A DNA stretch of 10,405 nt from contig CAIWHF010000137.1 of the NCBI GenBank assembly GCA_903912405.1, positions 1 to 10,405 of the forward strand. Direction: 5' to 3'. The stretch comes from an uncultured Bacteroidota bacterium (GTDB taxonomy: Bacteria > Bacteroidota > Bacteroidia > Chitinophagales > Chitinophagaceae). The translations under genes and the position numbers were made by a program. Shown here piece after piece: positions 6,669 through 10,405 of this stretch. The notes under the pieces were generated by a model. It did no database searches. It was not told the origin of the DNA and saw only the letters and a program-made list of their open reading frames with translations. Each line of letters begins with the position of its first letter. Positions within the stretch are counted from its first letter, which is position 1.

Positions 6669-7604
6669 ATGGCAGTTTATACCTTAGGCGAAAACATCCT
6701 ACCTATATTTGATAATCCCATTATTACCATGGGTACTTTTGATGGAGTTCATCAAGGGCATATTCAACTATTTAATAAAATGAAAGAAGAGGCTAAGCGC
6801 GTTCAAGGAACGAGTATTGTCATCACTTTTGACCCACACCCACGACAGTTTTTAGACCCCAATTCGGGTGTATTACTATTAACGCCTTTAGCTCAGAAAT
6901 TAGATTATATTTTAAAATCAGGGATTGACCATGTTGTAGTGGTACCATTCAATAAAGCCTTTGCATCGCTAAGCGCTCAAGCTTATGTGGCAGAATTTAT
7001 TTGGAAGCAATTTCATCCGCACACAATAATTATTGGTTATGATCATCATTTTGGGCATGACCGACAAGGAAATATAGCTTTACTTAAATCCTATAAAGAA
7101 AAATATCCATTTCAACTTATTGAAATTCCTGCATCGCAATTAAATAATATAGCAATCAGTTCAACTAAATTAAGAAAAGCTATAGCAGAGGGTGATTTAA
7201 AAACAGCCTTTGAAATGACCCATCGGCATTACAAACTAGAAGGTGTGGTGGTGAAAGGAAATCAAATAGGCAGAACTATCGGCTATCCTACTGCTAATAT
7301 TAAGCTTACAGAACCCCTGCAATTAATTCCCCAACAAGGTGTATATAGCGGCTATCTTACATTAGCGCAAGAACGATTGGAATGCATGATCAACATAGGC
7401 ATTAGACCAACTGTAAGCAAGGAAAACAGCATTACAATTGAAGCACATATATTTAATTTTGATCGTACTATTTACGATTCAACCGTTAGTCTTGAAATGT
7501 ACTCCTTTATAAGATCAGAAATAAAATTTGCTTCCTTAGAAGCACTAAAAAGTCAATTAGACATAGATGCAGAAACTGCGAAAAATGCACTCCACTCGCA
7601 CTAA
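6669..7604 (+). CDS. ribF: Bifunctional riboflavin kinase / FAD synthetase RibF
   Basis: RibF converts riboflavin to FMN and then to FAD in the cytoplasm. The 311 residues match E. coli RibF (313). The N-terminal FAD synthetase domain (about 15-185) carries the nucleotidyltransferase motif GTFDGVHQGH (22-31), FDPHP (54-58), GYDHHFGHDRQG (123-134) and ISSTKLRKAI (163-172). The C-terminal riboflavin kinase domain (about 187-305) carries GNQIGRTIGYPTANI (197-211), GVYSGY (224-229), NIGIRPTV (242-249) and the catalytic Glu258 in IEAHIFNFD. It follows kynU after 2 bp, so it probably uses the same transcript; a housekeeping enzyme in that place may also have an internal promoter. Its TAA stop overlaps the stop of the convergent holA by 4 bp (bases CTAA). 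Confidence 0.97.
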   Translation: MAVYTLGENILPIFDNPIITMGTFDGVHQGHIQLFNKMKEEAKRVQGTSIVITFDPHPRQFLDPNSGVLLLTPLAQKLDYILKSGIDHVVVVPFNKAFASLSAQAYVAEFIWKQFHPHTIIIGYDHHFGHDRQGNIALLKSYKEKYPFQLIEIPASQLNNIAISSTKLRKAIAEGDLKTAFEMTHRHYKLEGVVVKGNQIGRTIGYPTANIKLTEPLQLIPQQGVYSGYLTLAQERLECMINIGIRPTVSKENSITIEAHIFNFDRTIYDSTVSLEMYSFIRSEIKFASLEALKSQLDIDAETAKNALHSH

Positions 7605-8554
7605 ATAAAAATTAGTTCCAACTTGCCTATTAATTCTTTTATTAAACTAGCATCTGAAATGGTTGCATTAATCCCAACAGCCTTTCTGCTATATGCTGCT
7701 AAAAGTAAAATAGCTTCTTCCAATTGATATAAAGGCACTTTAGGCTTATTATAAGCATTTACAGGCTGAAAATAACCAAGGTATTGTCGATGAAAAGTGC
7801 CATAGAAAGTACCAATTAGCAAAGGCATAGGGGCCGACTTAGGATTATTTATAAAATAACTTGCCATTCTGTATAACTTCTCCTTGTCTTTGCTCATTAC
7901 CAAATTAGGCAAATCAAAAATATTATAATCGCGAGATGCGCCTATATACTTTTTAATCAACTCAGCAGAGAGTACTTTTTCATCTGGAGCATTTAATCTA
8001 ATCTTATCTAGTTCATTGACAATTTTTTGTAAATCATTGCCTAAAAAACTAGCTATTGTTTCCGCTTCCGCTTGACCAATAGTCCAGTTTTTTGTTTTTC
8101 CAAAATCACGAATCCATTTAGGCATTTCCATATCCTTTACCTTTTCAGAGGTAAAATAAACCGATCGAGCTTTAACCACTTTATTCATCTTGCCTCTACC
8201 ATCTATTTTTTTAAAGCGATGCTCGATTAATAAAATAGTACTTGCCATAGGGTTTTCGAGATAACTGATAAGATTATCTAATTCCTTTAATTGAGCGGCA
8301 TCATGGAGGATTACAACTTGTTTTTCGGAGAACATAGGAAAGCGTCGGCAAGCATTAACAACATCTGCCCAATTCACTTCACGACCATAAAGCTCAATTA
8401 AATTAAAATCTGTATCGTGCGGAGCAAGAATAGCTGATTTAAACAAATGGGTAATTAAATCAATAAAATAAGATTCTTCACCGTCTACAAAATAAACAGG
8501 GGCAAGATCTTTCTGATTTATATCATTTAGTATTTTTTGAAAATCAGCTGTCAT
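7601..8554 (-). CDS. holA: DNA polymerase III subunit delta
   Basis: HolA is the clamp-loader subunit that opens the sliding clamp. The 317 residues are close to the family size (343 in E. coli). The N-terminal domain shows APVYFVDGEESYFID (18-32), the family's early hallmark, and FPMFSEKQVVIL (72-83). The middle domain has STILLIEHR (105-113), then WTIGQAEAETIASFLGNDL (157-175) and IVNELDKIRL (178-187), the classic LGNDLQxIxNELxKL-type segment. The C-terminal domain has the YIGASRDYNIFDL segment (203-215) and PLLIGTFYGTFHRQ (244-257). The start ATG is 8 bp after the stop of the upstream exonuclease gene, so both are probably one operon. No Shine-Dalgarno sequence is visible. Confidence 0.95.
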   Translation of the reverse strand: MTADFQKILNDINQKDLAPVYFVDGEESYFIDLITHLFKSAILAPHDTDFNLIELYGREVNWADVVNACRRFPMFSEKQVVILHDAAQLKELDNLISYLENPMASTILLIEHRFKKIDGRGKMNKVVKARSVYFTSEKVKDMEMPKWIRDFGKTKNWTIGQAEAETIASFLGNDLQKIVNELDKIRLNAPDEKVLSAELIKKYIGASRDYNIFDLPNLVMSKDKEKLYRMASYFINNPKSAPMPLLIGTFYGTFHRQYLGYFQPVNAYNKPKVPLYQLEEAILLLAAYSRKAVGINATISDASLIKELIGKLELIFI

Positions 8555-8562
8555 AGTTTTTT

Positions 8563-9285
8563 TTAAACTTCAAGTAATGGTGGCATGGGGTCTAAAACAA
8601 TTCCTTTTAATTTTAAAAAAACTTGAGCTACTGTATACACATCTTTAGCGCAATAAGTAGCAATTCTATTTAAATCATTATCATGCCAATAGACCTTTGC
8701 GACATCACTACCACAAATATCATCTTTTGGCGATGGAATAGCAAATAAATGGGCTAATAATGCTAAGGAAATATAGTGCTTATAATCACCAAACTTCCAT
8801 AAGTCTAAAGTGTCTTGATGTAAAATTTCCCAAGGTTTTTTGCCACTAAGTTGTAGCACATTAGGTATTTTAAAGCCGTTAATCAATAAACGCCTACAAA
8901 TAAAAGGCAAGTCGAATTCTTTAATATTATGGCCACAAAAAAGAAATGAAGGAGTAAGCAACTGTCTTTTATGTAATATGGATAAAAAATCACGTAGCAA
9001 AACGGGCTCTTCATCATGTGCGATTGTCTTTATTGCAAATTTCCATAATTCCCCTTCTTTATGAAAGCGACCAATGCTGATACATATAATTTTGGAAAAC
9101 TCTGCATAAATGCCTGCTTTCTGTTCATAAACAGCATCAACACTTGGTGAATCATCGGAGATATTAAGCCAATACTTGGCTTTATCAGTCCAAAATTCTT
9201 TTAATGCTGAAGATAATGATTCATAGTCTTTTGTAGAAGGAACGGTTTCTATATCAATAAACAAAATATTTTTAATACTATCCAT
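8563..9285 (-). CDS. Predicted DEDDy 3'-5' exonuclease (PolB exonuclease-like)
   Basis: This is a 240-residue stand-alone exonuclease of the DnaQ-like fold, of the family related to the proofreading domain of DNA polymerase B. Exo I is FIDIET (9-14) with Asp11 and Glu13. Exo II is FCGHNIKEFDLPF (116-128) with His119, Asn120 and Asp125. Exo III is YCAKDV (211-216) with Tyr211 and Asp215, so the four acidic metal ligands and the DEDDy tyrosine are all present. The start ATG at 9285 places Exo I nine residues in, as in relatives. The frame stays open another 387 bp upstream, but that part is antisense to the divergent gene and reads as hydrophobic nonsense, so it is excluded. It lies 8 bp upstream of holA, which suggests shared transcription and a replication or repair job. 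No exact -7 box is seen for this strand. Confidence 0.9.
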   Translation of the reverse strand: MDSIKNILFIDIETVPSTKDYESLSSALKEFWTDKAKYWLNISDDSPSVDAVYEQKAGIYAEFSKIICISIGRFHKEGELWKFAIKTIAHDEEPVLLRDFLSILHKRQLLTPSFLFCGHNIKEFDLPFICRRLLINGFKIPNVLQLSGKKPWEILHQDTLDLWKFGDYKHYISLALLAHLFAIPSPKDDICGSDVAKVYWHDNDLNRIATYCAKDVYTVAQVFLKLKGIVLDPMPPLLEV

Positions 9286-9302
9286 AACAACGTTTTTGTA
9301 AC

Positions 9303-9310
9303 TATATTTG
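9303..9310 (+). promoter_or_regulatory. -7 promoter box before the coiled-coil protein gene
   Basis: TATATTTG matches TAnnTTTG exactly and ends 24 bp before the ATG at 9335, a leader of about 20 nt. No TTG stands at the expected -33 distance. The TTG at 9308-9310, which extends the reading frame, is the end of this box and so is unlikely to be a start codon. Confidence 0.5.
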
Positions 9311-9334
9311 ATAAGTAAAAATAACCAATTTTTT

Positions 9335-10270
9335 ATGATACCAACAAACACCAATGAAACGAGCACTAAAAGTGCAAAAAATACAAAGACTATATATATA
9401 GTAATCATTGTACTACTCGTTATTTCAAATATTACATTATACCTCAGAAGTAACGACTTAGGTATGAAAACCGAACAGCAGGCATTATTGTTAATCAGTA
9501 CAGATTCCTCGAAACAAGAAGTTGAAAACGAGTACAATGCAGCCCTTGCCAGACTAGATAATTTAATAAGCGACAATAAACAATTAGATAGTGTGGTAAC
9601 TAATAAAAATTCCGAATTAGAGCACTTAAAAAAAGAAATTAAAAAAATAGTTGGCAATAAAAATGCTACCAAAGCTCAATTAGCCAAAGCAATGGAGCTA
9701 ATTAAGAACTTCAATACTGAAATTAGAGTTTATGAAGATCAAATTGCTAATTTAAAAAAAGAGAACCTTGATCTTAATATTGACAAAAAAGACCTTACAG
9801 AAAAAGTTAAAAAGAGTACTGAAGAAAATCAGAGCTTAAAAGAAACCGTTAGGATTGCTCAACAGCTTCAAATTTCTAATATTCGTTTATTACCCCTCTC
9901 CGACATTAGCATTTTAAATAAAAGCTATGAAACAAAAAAGGCCAATAAAGTAGATAAAATTAGAATTTACTTTGATATTGATAAAAATAAAATAACGAGT
10001 GCTGGTAACAAACAACTTTTTATTCAGATTAAAGATCCAGGTGGCAATGTCCTAGCAAATGCTCAAAACGGATCGGGTGCAACCACCAATGAAAAAGGAG
10101 AAACCATTGCATATACGCTTACAAAAAATATTAATTTGAAATCAAATGAAGCCATTAATGATGTAATGATAGATTGGAAACAAGCAGAAGCATTTAAAAA
10201 AGGTACCTATCAGATTTTTATTATTTACGAAGGCGATGTTATTGGATATAATTCTATTAGTTTAAAATAA
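9335..10270 (+). CDS. Uncharacterised single-pass membrane protein with long coiled coil
   Basis: I cannot assign a named function. From ATG 9335 the product has 311 residues. Residues 1-18 are polar (Thr, Asn, Lys), 19-37 are one strongly hydrophobic transmembrane segment, and about 58-180 are a Lys/Glu/Asn/Leu-rich coiled coil with heptad-like spacing, containing AQLAKAMELIKNFNTEI (114-130). About 205-311 form a predicted beta-sandwich-like domain: KVDKIRIYFDID (205-216), QLFIQIKDPGGNVL (227-240), then VMIDWKQ (277-283) and GTYQIFIIYEGDVIG (290-304). The pattern resembles a group of hypothetical proteins I recall from Chitinophagaceae, but I cannot confirm it here. The likely topology is a short cytoplasmic end with the coiled coil and C-terminal domain in the periplasm. 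It is divergent from the exonuclease gene, and a response regulator follows 91 bp later. Confidence 0.82.
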   Translation: MIPTNTNETSTKSAKNTKTIYIVIIVLLVISNITLYLRSNDLGMKTEQQALLLISTDSSKQEVENEYNAALARLDNLISDNKQLDSVVTNKNSELEHLKKEIKKIVGNKNATKAQLAKAMELIKNFNTEIRVYEDQIANLKKENLDLNIDKKDLTEKVKKSTEENQSLKETVRIAQQLQISNIRLLPLSDISILNKSYETKKANKVDKIRIYFDIDKNKITSAGNKQLFIQIKDPGGNVLANAQNGSGATTNEKGETIAYTLTKNINLKSNEAINDVMIDWKQAEAFKKGTYQIFIIYEGDVIGYNSISLK

Positions 10271-10317
10271 ACAGTTACTTAACTATTAACAATTAGATAA
10301 TACTAACAATAGCTGTT
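10270..10317 (+). repeat. Weak inverted repeat after the coiled-coil gene
   Basis: AACAGTTA (10270-10277) can pair with TAGCTGTT (10310-10317) over 8 bp including one G-U pair, with a 32-nt AT-rich loop. There is no T-run directly after it, so it is a poor intrinsic terminator; it might still mark the 3' end of the transcript or be chance. Confidence 0.2.
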
Positions 10318-10333
10318 AATAATCAATTGAATG

Positions 10334-10341
10334 TAACTTTG
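10334..10341 (+). promoter_or_regulatory. -7 promoter box before the response regulator
   Basis: TAACTTTG is an exact TAnnTTTG match ending 20 bp before the ATG at 10362. No clear TTG at -33 is seen. It suggests that the regulator has its own promoter rather than relying on read-through from the coiled-coil gene. Confidence 0.55.
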
Positions 10342-10361
10342 ATAATAATAACAAAGAAACA

Positions 10362-10405
10362 ATGAGCGCTTCAATCGATAGAATATTAGTAGTAGATGAC
10401 GAACA
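10362..10405 (+). CDS. Response regulator, N-terminal fragment
   Basis: Only the first 14 codons plus two bases are in the window. They read MSASIDRILVVDDE, the first beta strand and acidic cluster (Asp12, Asp13, Glu14) that open a receiver (REC) domain of two-component response regulators; the acidic pair binds the Mg2+ needed for phosphorylation of a later Asp. The output domain lies outside, so DNA-binding OmpR, LytTR, NtrC or PorX-type membership cannot be decided. The ATG is preceded by an A-rich stretch (AACAAAGAAACA) and by an exact -7 box 20 bp upstream. Whether the neighbouring coiled-coil protein is functionally linked is unknown. Confidence 0.8.
   Translation, partial: MSASIDRILVVDDE

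Noticed and set aside
9293..9298. TTTTTG as the -33 element for the coiled-coil gene promoter
   Set aside because: It lies only 4 bp from the -7 box, far too close for a -33 element.
9286..9672. N-terminal extension of the exonuclease frame on the - strand
   Set aside because: It lies antisense to the coiled-coil gene, reads as Leu/Ser/Phe-rich sequence unlike the family, and the ATG at 9285 gives the expected exonuclease start.

Overview
The window looks like an ordinary chromosomal core region of a Bacteroidota bacterium, most likely of the Chitinophagaceae/Sphingobacteriales type. The grounds are the LpxC-FabZ fusion protein, AT-rich DNA with little Shine-Dalgarno signal before most starts, and several exact copies of the Bacteroidota -7 promoter box TAnnTTTG placed just before gene starts. 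The family placement within the phylum is an inference from protein style, not a measured phylogeny.

Layout: (1) Bases 1-3457, + strand: the end of lpxD, then lpxC-fabZ, lpxA and a small ABC ATPase, tightly packed or overlapping. This is a lipid A biosynthesis operon whose promoter lies left of the window. (2) Bases 3464-5260, - strand, convergent to the first: a LemA protein followed by two TPM-domain proteins (one secreted or membrane-anchored with a Gly-rich tail, one apparently cytoplasmic), with 3-bp and 0-bp spacings. The lemA promoter is readable, and a terminator-like hairpin sits inside the first TPM gene. (3) Bases 5386-7604, + strand: kynureninase (kynU) and the FAD-making enzyme RibF, 2 bp apart. 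(4) Bases 7601-9285, - strand: a DEDDy 3'-5' exonuclease of the PolB-exonuclease-like family and DNA polymerase III delta (holA), ending in a 4-bp stop-codon overlap with ribF. (5) Bases 9335-10270, + strand: an uncharacterised single-pass membrane coiled-coil protein. (6) Bases 10362-10405, + strand: the first codons of a response regulator with its own -7 box.

How the genes work together: lpxA (first acylation), lpxC (deacetylation), lpxD (second acylation) and fabZ (3-hydroxyacyl-ACP dehydratase, which competes for the same acyl-ACP pool) form one functional set. LemA and the TPM proteins form a recurrent envelope-associated pair of unknown chemistry. The exonuclease and holA share a DNA replication or repair theme. 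kynU and ribF share at most a loose link through FAD and tryptophan/NAD metabolism.

No gene-free stretch exceeds about 125 bases. I see no RNA gene, mobile element, CRISPR array or phage signature, and no convincing new defence or other exotic system. The items most worth a second look are the intragenic hairpin at 4562-4604, the orphan ABC ATPase lacking its switch histidine, and the uncharacterised coiled-coil membrane protein.
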